Shown in pieces: positions 1 to 7,649 of a stretch of DNA of 64,000 nucleotides. Position numbers and translations under genes: made by a program. The notes beneath the pieces are model-generated. The model did no database searches and had not been told where the DNA came from. It saw only the letters and a list, made by a program, of their open reading frames with translations. Within the stretch, counting starts at the first letter, position 1, and the number at the start of each line of letters is the position of its first letter. Where the stretch lies: NCBI RefSeq assembly GCF_024666615.1, contig NZ_CP088297.1:3286001-3350000 (forward strand), read 5' to 3'. The DNA is from Aquabacterium sp. J223. Lineage in GTDB: Bacteria > Pseudomonadota > Gammaproteobacteria > Burkholderiales > Burkholderiaceae_C.

Positions 1-17
1 CCGCCGCGGGCTGACCC

Positions 18-1073
18 ATGGCGCAGAGTTCACGGCCGCAGGACTTCCTGCGCCGCGGCGGCCTGACGGCGGTCATCTGCGTGGCCATCGCGCTCGGGCT
101 GTCGCTGATGCGCGGCAGCCCGCTGGACCGGCAGCTCGTCTACGCGCTCGGCACCGGCCTGCCGATCTGGCTGCTGCTGGACTTCGGCCGCTTCGCCTTC
201 CAGCACGATGCCAACCGCGGCTGGCCCGAGGGCTGGCGCGCCTGGGTGCTGCAGGTGGGCGGCATCGGCAGCGGCTTCGTCGTCGGCAACCTGCTGGGCG
301 ACGCCTACAGCGGATGGTCGACGCTGTCGCTGTGGCGGCAGTCCCCGCGCGCCTTCGCCGGCTACCTGCTGGTGTCGCTGCTGTTCAGCGCGGGCGTGTC
401 CTACTTCTTCTACGCCCGCGGCCGGATGCAGTACCAGCTGCGGCAGCTGGCCGCCGCGCAGCGCGACGCCGCCGAAGCGCAGCTCAAGCTGCTGCAGGCC
501 CAGCTCGAGCCGCACATGCTGTTCAACACGCTGGCCAACCTGCGGGTGCTGATCGGGCTGGACCCGCCGCGGGCGCAGGCCATGCTCGACCGGCTGATCG
601 CCTTCCTGCGCGCCACGCTGGCCGCGTCGCGCAGCGAGCGCCACGCCCTGGCCGCCGAGTTCGAGCGCCTGGCCGACTACCTGGCGCTGATGCAGGTGCG
701 CATGGGCGACCGGCTGGCGGTGCGCTTCGACCTGCCCGACGAGCTGCGCGGCCAGCCGGTGCCGCCGCTGCTGCTGCAGCCGCTGGTGGAGAACGCCGTC
801 GTGCACGGGCTGGAGCCGAAGGTCGAGGGCGGCCGCATCGAGCTCAGCGCCCGGCGGCAGGACGGCATGCTGCAGCTGAGCGTGCGCGACACCGGCGTCG
901 GCCTCGGCCAGGCACCCTCGTCGGACGGCACCCGCTTCGGCCTCGACCAGGTGCGGCAGCGGCTGCAGTCGTTGTATGGCCCGGCCGCTTCGTTCGACCT
1001 GCAGGCTGCCGCCGATGCGCCGGGCGGCACGCTGGCCGTCATCCGGCTGCCGGCGCAGGAGGACGCCCGATGA
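18..1073 (+). CDS. LytS/AlgZ-type sensor histidine kinase
   Basis: This is a membrane sensor kinase of the LytS family (His_kinase, PF06580) that should phosphorylate the LytTR regulator encoded next. The N-terminal 130 residues hold about four hydrophobic segments. A short coiled linker leads to the H-box AQLEPHMLFNTLANL, with the likely phosphorylated His at residue 166. The N-box LVENAVVHGLEP and the glycine-rich DTGVGLG follow, so the catalytic ATPase domain is complete. An in-frame TGA two codons before the ATG fixes the start. The stop overlaps the next ATG (ATGA), as expected for a translationally coupled kinase/regulator pair. The signal sensed is unknown. Confidence 0.9.
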   Translation: MAQSSRPQDFLRRGGLTAVICVAIALGLSLMRGSPLDRQLVYALGTGLPIWLLLDFGRFAFQHDANRGWPEGWRAWVLQVGGIGSGFVVGNLLGDAYSGWSTLSLWRQSPRAFAGYLLVSLLFSAGVSYFFYARGRMQYQLRQLAAAQRDAAEAQLKLLQAQLEPHMLFNTLANLRVLIGLDPPRAQAMLDRLIAFLRATLAASRSERHALAAEFERLADYLALMQVRMGDRLAVRFDLPDELRGQPVPPLLLQPLVENAVVHGLEPKVEGGRIELSARRQDGMLQLSVRDTGVGLGQAPSSDGTRFGLDQVRQRLQSLYGPAASFDLQAAADAPGGTLAVIRLPAQEDAR

Positions 1074-1881
1074 CCACCGCCCTGATCGCCGAAGACGAAC
1101 CGCTGCTGGCCGAAGCGCTGCGCCAGGACCTGCTGCGGCTGTGGCCCGGGCTGCAGGTGGTCTGCATGGCGGCCAACGGGGAGCAGGCGGTGCAGCAGGC
1201 CCTGCAGCACCGGCCGCAGCTCGCCTTCCTCGACATTCGCATGCCCGGCCTGAGCGGCCTGGAGGCCGCGCAGGCCCTCGCGGAGGAATGGCCCGACGCC
1301 GACGACGCGCCGCCCTTCCCCTGCTGGTCTTCGTCACCGCCTACGACCAGTACGCGCTCGACGCCTTCGAGCGCCAGGCGGTGGACTACCTGCTGAAGCC
1401 GGTGCAGCCGGAGCGGCTGAAGGGGGCGGTGCGCCGGCTGCAGCAGCGCCTGGCCGAGCGCCAGGCGGCGCCGGCGCCGCAGGCGCTGCAGGCGGCGGTG
1501 GCCCAGCTGCGCGGGCTGCTGGCGCCGTCCGCGTCCGCGGGCGCCGCACCGCCGCAGCGCCTGGAGGTGCTGCAGGTGGGCAGCGGCAACACCATCCACT
1601 TCGTGCCGGTCGACGAGGTGCTGTACTTCGAGGCCGCCGACAAATACCTGCGCGTCGTCACGGCCGGGCATGAGCACGTGATGCGGCTGGCCCTGCGCGA
1701 GCTGCTGCCGCAGCTCGACCCCCAGCGCTTCTGGCAGGTGCACCGCGGCACGGTGGTGCAGGTGCGCTGCATCGAGCGCGCCCAGCGCGACGAGGCCGGC
1801 AAGCTGTCGCTGTCGCTGCGCGGCCGCCCCGAACGGCTGGCCGTGAGCCGGCTGCACGCCCACCTGTTCAAGGGCCTCTGA
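1070..1881 (+). CDS. LytTR response regulator, one-base frame break
   Basis: This is the partner regulator of the preceding kinase. The receiver domain starts MTTALIAEDEP and carries the phospho-acceptor Asp55 in FLDIRMPG. After residue ~83 the reading frame breaks. The remainder of the receiver (LLVFVTAYDQYALDAF, then the conserved Lys of DYLLKPV) and a full LytTR DNA-binding domain (VLYFEAADKYLRV to the end) continue in another frame. Adding one C to the CCCC run at 1318-1321 restores an uninterrupted protein of about 270 residues. The same kind of error recurs in this window, so I regard the gene as intact and the break as a sequencing error. A real frameshift mutation cannot be excluded. 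Confidence 0.82.
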
Positions 1882-1976
1882 GGCCCCGGCCCCGCCGCCC
1901 CGGCCCGATAAGCCGCCCACATCGGCCCCTCGCAAACCTCATCCCGCCCGGCCCGCATCCGCCATAGGCTCGGGCG

Positions 1977-2873
1977 ATGCAAGATACCGATCTGATCGTC
2001 GTCGGCGGCGGCCTGGCGGGCCTGACCGCCGCGGCCGACGCCGGCCGTGCCGGGCTGCGCTGCACCGCCTTCGCCGGACCGGTGCCCGGCGGCCTGCTGC
2101 TGTCCATCGAATCGGTGGAGGGCCTGCCCGAGCATCCGGACGGCATCCCGGGCTACGACCTCTGCCCGATGGCCCAGGAAGCGGCGATGGACGCCGGCGT
2201 GCACTTCGTCGACGAGGAGGCCGAGGCGCTGGAGCCGACCGCCGGCGGCTGGGTGGTCCGCAGCGCGGGCGCCGCCTGGCAGGCGCGCGCGGTGATCCTG
2301 GCCCCGGGCAGCCGCCTGCGCACGCTCGGCGTGCCGGGCGAGGCCGAACTGGCCGGCCAGGGCGTCAGCCACTGCGCCAGCTGCGACGGCCCGCTGCTGC
2401 GCGGCAAGCCGGTGGCGGTGGTCGGTGGCGGCGACGCCGCCTGCCAGGAGGCGTTGACGCTGGCCCAGCACGCCAGCGCCGTGCACCTGCTGGTGCGGCG
2501 CGACCGGCTGACCGCCCGCGACGCCTGGCAGCAGCGGGTGCAGGCGCAGCCGAAGATCACCGTGCACACCGGCGCCTGCGTCGAGGCGATCGAAGGCGGC
2601 GGCGCCGTGGAGGCGGTGCGGCTGGCCGACGGCCGGCGGCTGCCGGTGCACGGCGTCTTCGTCTACGCCGGCCTGCTGCCGAACACCGACTGGCTGCGTG
2701 GCGTGGTCGAGCTCGACGCCGACGGCCGCATCCTCACCGACGCCGGCTGGCGCACCGCATCGCCCGGCGTCTTCGCCGCCGGCAGCGCCCGCGCCGGCCA
2801 GGGCGGGCAGGCCGCCGACGCCGTCGCCGACGCGGCGGGCGCCGTGCTTGCCGCCAAGAACCACCTGGGCTGA
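1977..2873 (+). CDS. thioredoxin-reductase-like FAD/NAD(P) disulfide reductase
   Basis: This two-nucleotide-binding flavoprotein of the thioredoxin reductase fold is 298 residues long (E. coli TrxB has about 320). It shows the N-terminal FAD motif VVGGGLAGLTAA, a redox-active CxxC in SHCASCDG (Cys133/Cys136) and the NAD(P)H motif VVGGGDAACQEA near residue 148. In classical TrxB the C-terminal FAD motif is AAGD; here it reads FAAGSARAGQ, so the usual Asp is replaced. It lies 34 bases upstream of the selenoprotein gene on the same strand. I infer that it supplies NAD(P)H-derived electrons to that protein's Sec/Cys pair. A housekeeping thioredoxin reductase is the alternative, but the divergence and the location favour a dedicated partner. 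Confidence 0.85.
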   Translation: MQDTDLIVVGGGLAGLTAAADAGRAGLRCTAFAGPVPGGLLLSIESVEGLPEHPDGIPGYDLCPMAQEAAMDAGVHFVDEEAEALEPTAGGWVVRSAGAAWQARAVILAPGSRLRTLGVPGEAELAGQGVSHCASCDGPLLRGKPVAVVGGGDAACQEALTLAQHASAVHLLVRRDRLTARDAWQQRVQAQPKITVHTGACVEAIEGGGAVEAVRLADGRRLPVHGVFVYAGLLPNTDWLRGVVELDADGRILTDAGWRTASPGVFAAGSARAGQGGQAADAVADAAGAVLAAKNHLG

Positions 2874-2907
2874 CGCCCCCGATGAATCCATGACAGGAGA
2901 CCCCACG

Positions 2908-4542
2908 ATGTCCCGAACGATACAGGTCCACGACCCCCGCGGCTACCCGCCGAAGGTGTCGGCCAAGCGGCTGGCGGCGCGCCTGCCGTCGCTGGACGGC
3001 AAGACCGTCCACCTCGTCGACTGCCTGTTCGACAACTCCGACGCCTTCATGCGCGAGCTGCAGATCTGGTTCGGCGAGCACATGCCCAGCGTCAAGACCG
3101 AGATCGTCAGGCCGCGCGAGAGCTGGGTCGACGACCCGGAGATGCGCGCGCGCATCGTCAAGGACGCGGACGCGGCGATCTTCGGCGTCGGCCTCTGAAG
3201 CACTTGCTGCCCGACGGTCGCCGGGCTCGCAATGGCAGTCGAGGCCGACGGTGTTCCCACCGTCGCCATCCACACCCATCCCTTCGCCCGCCTGGTCAAA
3301 CAGGCGGCCCGTGCCAACGGCACACCCACCGCGCGGCAGCTGTTCGTGCCGCAGCCCATCGTCGGGCTGTCGCCGTCGCAGCTGCGCGAGTACATCCACG
3401 GCACCAACCCGGTGAGCAAGCGGCCCTTCCTGGCCGAGATGCTCGACGGCCTGACCGGCGAGCTGACGGCCGAGGACATGGCCGGCGTCGGCTTCGAGCG
3501 CGACACCCCGCGCCTGCTGGAGCCGGCCACCGAGGACGACCTTCACCGCCGCTTCGAGGACGAGCGTTGGACCGACTTCCTGCCCATCGTGCTGCCCACC
3601 GAGGAACGGGTGGAGGCCATGCTGCGCGGCACCAGCCACCCGCGCGACAAGGTCGTCGGCCAGCTGCGGCCGGCCAACTTCCGCGAGTTCTGGCAGTTCA
3701 CCGTCGAGAAGGTGGCGGTGAACGCGGTGATGGCGGGCGCGCGGCCGGAGTACTTCCCGCTCATCCTGGCCATGGCCGCCAGCGGCATGAGCGCCCGCTC
3801 CAGCAGCACCACCAGCTGGGCGACGCCGTCGATCGTCAACGGCCCCATCCGCCACGAGATCGGGCTGAACAGCGGCATCGGTGCGATGGGCCCCTACGCC
3901 CACGCCAACATGGCGGTGGGCCGGGCGCACGGGCTGCTCAGCCAGAACCTGCAGGGCGGCTCCGTGGTCGGCGAGACCTACATGGGGTCCATCGGCAACG
4001 CCTACAACGTGGCCTGCACCTGGGCCGAGAACGAGGAGCGCAGCCCCTGGGAGCCGCTGCACGTGCAGCGCGGCCTCAAGGCCGAGGACTCGGCGGTCAC
4101 CGTCTACCTCGGCGGCTGGTACACGCTCAGCGGCTTCGGCCCGCGCGAGACCTGGGCAGCGCGCATGCGGCAGGCGCTGCAGGCGGCGGAGAACTACAGC
4201 CCGCCCATCCTGCTGCTCGACCCGCTGGTCGCCCGCGGCTTCGTGGACAAGGGCTTCGTGCGCAAGCAGCAGCTCATCGACTGGCTGCACGAGAACAGCC
4301 GGGTGCCGGCGCGCGAGTTCTGGGACGACCAGTGGGTGCAGACGCTGCTCAAGCCCAAGGCCGTCGACGGCCAGGAGCCCTGGGCCACGCTGCTCAAGGC
4401 CGCGCCGGACGCGCTGGTGCCCAAGTACCGCGCCGAGGACATCAGCGTGGTGGTGCTGGGCGGCGAGACGCAGGGCGCCTGGAAGATGGTGAGCGGCAAC
4501 GGCAGCCGGGCGGTGACGGTGAAGGTCGACGACTGGCGGTGA
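2908..4542 (+). CDS. UGSC-type selenoprotein with in-frame UGA (Sec97)
   Basis: The gene starts at ATG 2908, behind an AGGAGA ribosome site at 2895-2900. It reads to TGA at 3196-3198 and then continues in the same frame to TGA 4540-4542, giving 544 residues with selenocysteine at 97. The codons after the TGA give Ser-Thr-Cys-Cys-Pro, so the redox motif is U-S-T-C, followed by TVAGLAMAVEADGVPTV. This matches the layout of the UGSC (seleno)protein family (Gly-rich strand, UxxC, helix, then GVPT). The remaining ~440 residues are a large conserved-looking domain of unknown function, including GPIRHEIGLNSGIGAMGPY. A SECIS-like hairpin follows the UGA, and selB and tRNA-Sec are next door. A conventional annotation would give a 96-residue protein and a second gene from 3232; both are fragments of this one. 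The substrate is unknown. Confidence 0.9.
3199..3234 (+). promoter_or_regulatory. bacterial SECIS-like hairpin after the UGA codon
   Basis: Immediately 3' of the TGA at 3196-3198 the mRNA can fold. The lower stem is TTGC (3204-3207) with GCAA (3229-3232). The upper stem is GCCCG (3209-3213) with CGGGC (3222-3226). A 1x2 internal loop separates them. The 8-base top loop closes further by C3215-G3220, leaving apical GGUC. The E. coli fdhF SECIS loop also carries GGUC. The apical loop begins about 15-17 bases after the UGA, in the range known for bacterial SECIS elements. It should be bound by the C-terminal domain of the adjacent SelB. Confidence 0.8.
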
Positions 4543-4561
4543 CCCTGGCGGCGGAGGCGCC

Positions 4562-6469
4562 GTGATCGTCGCCACGGCCGGCCACGTCGACCACGGCAAG
4601 ACGACCCTGGTGCACGCCCTCACGGGCGTGCGCACCGACCGCCTGCCGGAGGAGCGCCGGCGCGGCATGACGATCGAGCCGGGCCATGCCCACCTCGACC
4701 TGCCCACCGGCCGCAGCGTCAGCCTCGTCGACGTGCCGGGCCATGCCGACTTCCTGCGCCAGGCCGTCGCCGGGCTGGCGGCGGTCGACGCCGTGCTGCT
4801 GGTCATCGCCTGCGACGACGGCCCGCGCCGGCAGACCCACGACCACCTGGCGCTGCTGGACCTGCTGGGCGTCCATCGCGGCGCGGTGGTGCTGAACAAG
4901 GCCGACCGCGTCGACGCCGGTCGCATGGCCACGCTGCAGGCCGAGGTCGACGCGCTGCTGGCCGGCAGCCCGCTGCAGTCGGCGCCGCGCCTGATGGTCA
5001 GTGCGACCACCGGCCAGGGCCTCGACGGGTTGCGCACGCTGGTCGACGACTGGGCGGCGTCGCCGCCCGTCACGCGGCCCGGCGCCCGTTTCCGCTTCGC
5101 CGTCGACCGCGCCTTCCGCCCGCCGGGCCTCGGCACGGTGGTCACCGGCACCGTGCTGTCGGGCGCCGTGCGGCCGGGCGATGCGCCGGTGCTGTCGCCC
5201 GACGGCACGCCGGTGCGGGTGCGTTCGCTGCAGCGCCACGGCCAGGCCACCGATCGGGCCGAGGCCGGCGAGCGCTGCGCGCTGGCGCTGGCCGGTGTGG
5301 CCCTGGAAGGCCTGGGGCGCGGTCAATGGCTGCTCCACCCCGACCTGCACGCGCCCGCCGCCCGGCTGGACGCCCGCCTGCGCCTGCGGCCCGACGCGCC
5401 GCGTGCGCTGGACGGTGCCGTCCCCACCCGGTGGCGTGTGTACCTCGGCACGGCCGCGGTCGGCGCACGGGTGCTGCCGCTGTCGCCGCGCCGGCTGGTG
5501 CCGGGCGAGAGCGGGCTGGTGCAGTTGCTGCTCGACGCGCCGGTGGCCGCGCTGCACGGCGACCGCTTCGTGCTGCACGACACCGCCGCCCAGGCCCTCG
5601 TCGGCGGCGGGCGGGTGCTGGACAGCGAACCGCCGCGCCGCGGCCGCGCCAGCGACGCCCGGCTGGCGGAATTGCAGGCGCTGGACCACGACGATGCGGC
5701 CGCCGCGCTGGCCGGCCTGCTGGCCGCCCGGCCGCAGGGGGTGGACCCGCAGGCCTTCGCCCGCCAGCGCAACCTCGACCCGTCGGCGTTGGACGACCTT
5801 CGCGCCAGCCAGCCCATCGAAGCGGTGGCCACGTCGCACGGCCCGCGCTGGCTGCACGCGGACCGCTGGCGGCAGTTGCAGCGGTCGCTGACCGACGCGC
5901 TGGACGCCTGGCATGCCGAACGGCCGGACAGCCGCGGGCCGAGCGAGGCCGTGCTGCTGAAGGCCGTGCAGGACCCGGCGGCGCAGGGCCAGGACCGGCC
6001 GCTGCGCCTGGCCGCGCTGCAGGCCGCACTGGCCGCCGGCGCCATCGAACGCGACGGCTTCGCCCTGCGGCGGCCCGGCCACGTCGCCCGGCTGGCCGAG
6101 GCCGACGCCCGCCTGCTGGCCGAACTGCACCGCGTGATGGCGCCGATGGGCCTTCGCCCGCCGCCGCTGGGCGACCTGGCGGCGCTGCTGCAGCGACCGG
6201 TGCCCGACACGCTGCAGGCGCTGCAGCGGCTGTGTGACCTCGGCCACCTGGTGCAGGTGGCCCGCAACCGCTACTTCCTGCCGGAGACGGTGGACGCGCT
6301 GATGGCGGTGGCGCGGGACACCGCGGCCTCGGCGCCCGACGGCCGCTTCGATGCGGCCAGCTTCCGCGACCGCTCGGGGGTGGGCCGCAACCTCAGCATC
6401 CAGCTGCTGGAGTTCTTCGACCGCATCGGCTTCACCCGCTACGCCAGGGAGCGGCGAACGATCCGATGA
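4562..6469 (+). CDS. selB: selenocysteine-specific elongation factor SelB
   Basis: SelB is the GTPase that carries Sec-tRNA-Sec to the ribosome and recognises the SECIS hairpin. The 635-residue length matches the family (about 614 in E. coli). Motifs are G1 GHVDHGKTT (residues 7-15), G3 DVPGH (57-61) and G4 NKAD (112-115), then the beta-barrel domains (FRPPGLGTVVTGTVLSG). The C-terminal winged helices end in RSGVGRNLSIQLLEFFDRIG, the region that binds the SECIS in known SelB. The start is GTG at 4562, with a GGAGG ribosome site, 19 bases after the selenoprotein stop, so the two are probably one operon. Convergent tRNA-Sec follows 19 bases downstream. Confidence 0.97.
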   Translation: MIVATAGHVDHGKTTLVHALTGVRTDRLPEERRRGMTIEPGHAHLDLPTGRSVSLVDVPGHADFLRQAVAGLAAVDAVLLVIACDDGPRRQTHDHLALLDLLGVHRGAVVLNKADRVDAGRMATLQAEVDALLAGSPLQSAPRLMVSATTGQGLDGLRTLVDDWAASPPVTRPGARFRFAVDRAFRPPGLGTVVTGTVLSGAVRPGDAPVLSPDGTPVRVRSLQRHGQATDRAEAGERCALALAGVALEGLGRGQWLLHPDLHAPAARLDARLRLRPDAPRALDGAVPTRWRVYLGTAAVGARVLPLSPRRLVPGESGLVQLLLDAPVAALHGDRFVLHDTAAQALVGGGRVLDSEPPRRGRASDARLAELQALDHDDAAAALAGLLAARPQGVDPQAFARQRNLDPSALDDLRASQPIEAVATSHGPRWLHADRWRQLQRSLTDALDAWHAERPDSRGPSEAVLLKAVQDPAAQGQDRPLRLAALQAALAAGAIERDGFALRRPGHVARLAEADARLLAELHRVMAPMGLRPPPLGDLAALLQRPVPDTLQALQRLCDLGHLVQVARNRYFLPETVDALMAVARDTAASAPDGRFDAASFRDRSGVGRNLSIQLLEFFDRIGFTRYARERRTIR

Positions 6470-6488
6470 GGGCGTGCGGCAAAAGCGA

Positions 6489-6584
6489 TGGCGGAAGGGA
6501 ATGGGAGTCGAACCCACCCGGCGGCGCGTGGCGCCACCCACCGGGTTTGAAGCCCGGCCGACCCACCAGGATCGTTTCCCCTCC
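6489..6584 (-). tRNA. selC: tRNA-Sec (anticodon UCA)
   Basis: Reading the minus strand gives a 96-base tRNA with encoded 3' GCCA. The 8-base-pair acceptor stem GGAGGGGA/UCCCUUCC has one G-U pair. The anticodon stem is CCGGG/CCCGG around loop CUUCAAA, with anticodon UCA (complement of 6548-6550). There is a long GC-rich variable arm, and a T arm with loop UUCGACU. The 8+5 pair acceptor/T arrangement and the long variable arm are hallmarks of bacterial tRNA-Sec. It converges on selB. A TTTT lies just past its 3' end on the minus strand and may help termination. Confidence 0.95.
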
Positions 6585-6761
6585 ACATGCCGCCGGACCG
6601 TTTCGGCGCGGCGGCGAGGCGCATGGTAAGGGCAGTGGCGAGCCGCCGCTGGCGCCGCGCCGGCGGCGTTTCACGCCACGGAGGCGCCGTCTGTCGCGTC
6701 GGCCGGGCGTCGCGACACGCCGCTCGGCACGATGGCGCCCATGTCATCCCAGGAGCCCGCC

Positions 6762-7067
6762 ATGTCACCCGCCTCAGACCTCGCCCATGTCGATCCTGCC
6801 CTGCTGGCCCGCGCCCGCCGGCGCTTGGGGCTGAAGAAGGGGCTGGCCGTCCATGCCACGGTCTATCTGCTGGTCAACGCCGGCCTGCAGCTGATCGACG
6901 CGCTGACGGGCGGCCGGCACTGGGCGGTGTTCCCGCTCGCCGGCTGGGGCCTGGGGCTCGGGGTGCACGCGGCCGTCACCTGGCTGGCCCTGCAGACCGA
7001 CGGCCGGCAGGACGATTGGCTGCAGGCCGAGGTGGCGCGGCTGCGCCGCCGGGACGCGGCGCGCTGA
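6762..7067 (+). CDS. 2TM domain-containing small membrane protein
   Basis: This small inner-membrane protein of about 101 residues has two hydrophobic segments, GLAVHATVYLLVNAGLQLI and FPLAGWGLGLGVHAAVTWL. Basic stretches flank them, notably ARARRRLGLKKG, and the C-terminus is charged. The layout, with a His in the first helix, fits the 2TM domain family (PF13239) of unknown function, which is sometimes fused to histidine kinases. I chose the ATG at 6762, behind AGGAGC, over in-frame ATGs at 6732 and 6741. It converges on the secreted protein gene at 7072, with a gap of four bases. Confidence 0.72.
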   Translation: MSPASDLAHVDPALLARARRRLGLKKGLAVHATVYLLVNAGLQLIDALTGGRHWAVFPLAGWGLGLGVHAAVTWLALQTDGRQDDWLQAEVARLRRRDAAR

Positions 7068-7071
7068 CGGA

Positions 7072-7439
7072 CTACCAGCCGCGCCCGTGGCCGTGGCCAT
7101 GCCAATGGCCATGCCCGTGTCCACGGCCATGCCAATGGCCGGGGCCCCGCCGTGCCAGCGCGGCGGCGGCGCGTAATAGACCGGCGGCGGCGGCGCCACC
7201 ACCACCGGCGGCGACCACACCGAGGGCGGCGGGCCGTACGGATAGGCCGGCCGCACGTACACCGGCTGCGGCACCGAGTAGACCGGCGCCGGATAGGCGA
7301 CGACGCCGGGCACCCCGATGCCGATGGACCAGCTCACGCCGCCGCCCGCCAGGGCGGAGGTGGCGGCCAGGGGGCCGGCCAGCAGCAGGCCGGCGGCGGC
7401 CGCCCGGACCCAGCGCAGTGAAGAAGGCTTGCGGATCAT
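7072..7439 (-). CDS. secreted Pro/Tyr- and Gly/His-rich protein, frame break near the end
   Basis: The protein starts MIRKPSSLRWVRAAAAGLLL, a Sec signal peptide ending near ALA, behind AGGAG. The mature part is rich in Pro, Tyr and Val (repeats such as PPPPVYYAPPPRWHGG) and resembles small periplasmic proteins of unknown function in Burkholderiales. The frame breaks at the GGGGCCCC stretch near 7145-7152. One added base gives a natural tail alternating Gly and His (GHWHGRGHGHGHWHGHG) and ending RGW before the TAG at 7072-7074. The His-rich tail may bind metal. The repeated CATGG/CCATG words in the DNA here encode that tail. Confidence 0.65.
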
Positions 7440-7588
7440 GGTGCAACTCCTGGCGAACGGCCCGCCTGCCAGATGCAGGGCGCGCGTCGCCACAAGGCTT
7501 CGAACGCGGCAGCCGGCCGGCCGGTTCACAGCGGCTTTGTAAAGATTCTTGTGCGCCGCCGGCCGGCGGGCGTGCGAGCCCCGTTCCC

Positions 7589-7594
7589 TAGAAT
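7589..7594 (+). promoter_or_regulatory. possible -10 box for glnS
   Basis: TAGAAT lies 55 bases before the glnS ATG at 7650 and matches the sigma-70 -10 consensus at five of six positions. No convincing -35 box is seen at the right distance, which is common in this GC-rich background. Confidence 0.4.
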
Positions 7595-7649
7595 CGGCGG
7601 GCCACCCCAGCCAACCCTCAGCGCCGGTCCCCGGGCCGTTGCGGCCACC

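Noticed and set aside
3196-3198. TGA as another sequencing error like the frame breaks
   Set aside because: The frame does not change, there is no homopolymer, and a hairpin, selB and selC surround it.
3232-4542. A separate gene starting at ATG 3232
   Set aside because: It is in the same frame as the upstream frame, lacks a ribosome site, and begins in the middle of the conserved helix after the UxxC motif. It is the C-terminal part of the selenoprotein.
7076-7145. Direct repeats of CCATGCCAATGGCC type as a regulatory repeat
   Set aside because: They encode the Gly/His-rich tail of the minus-strand secreted protein.
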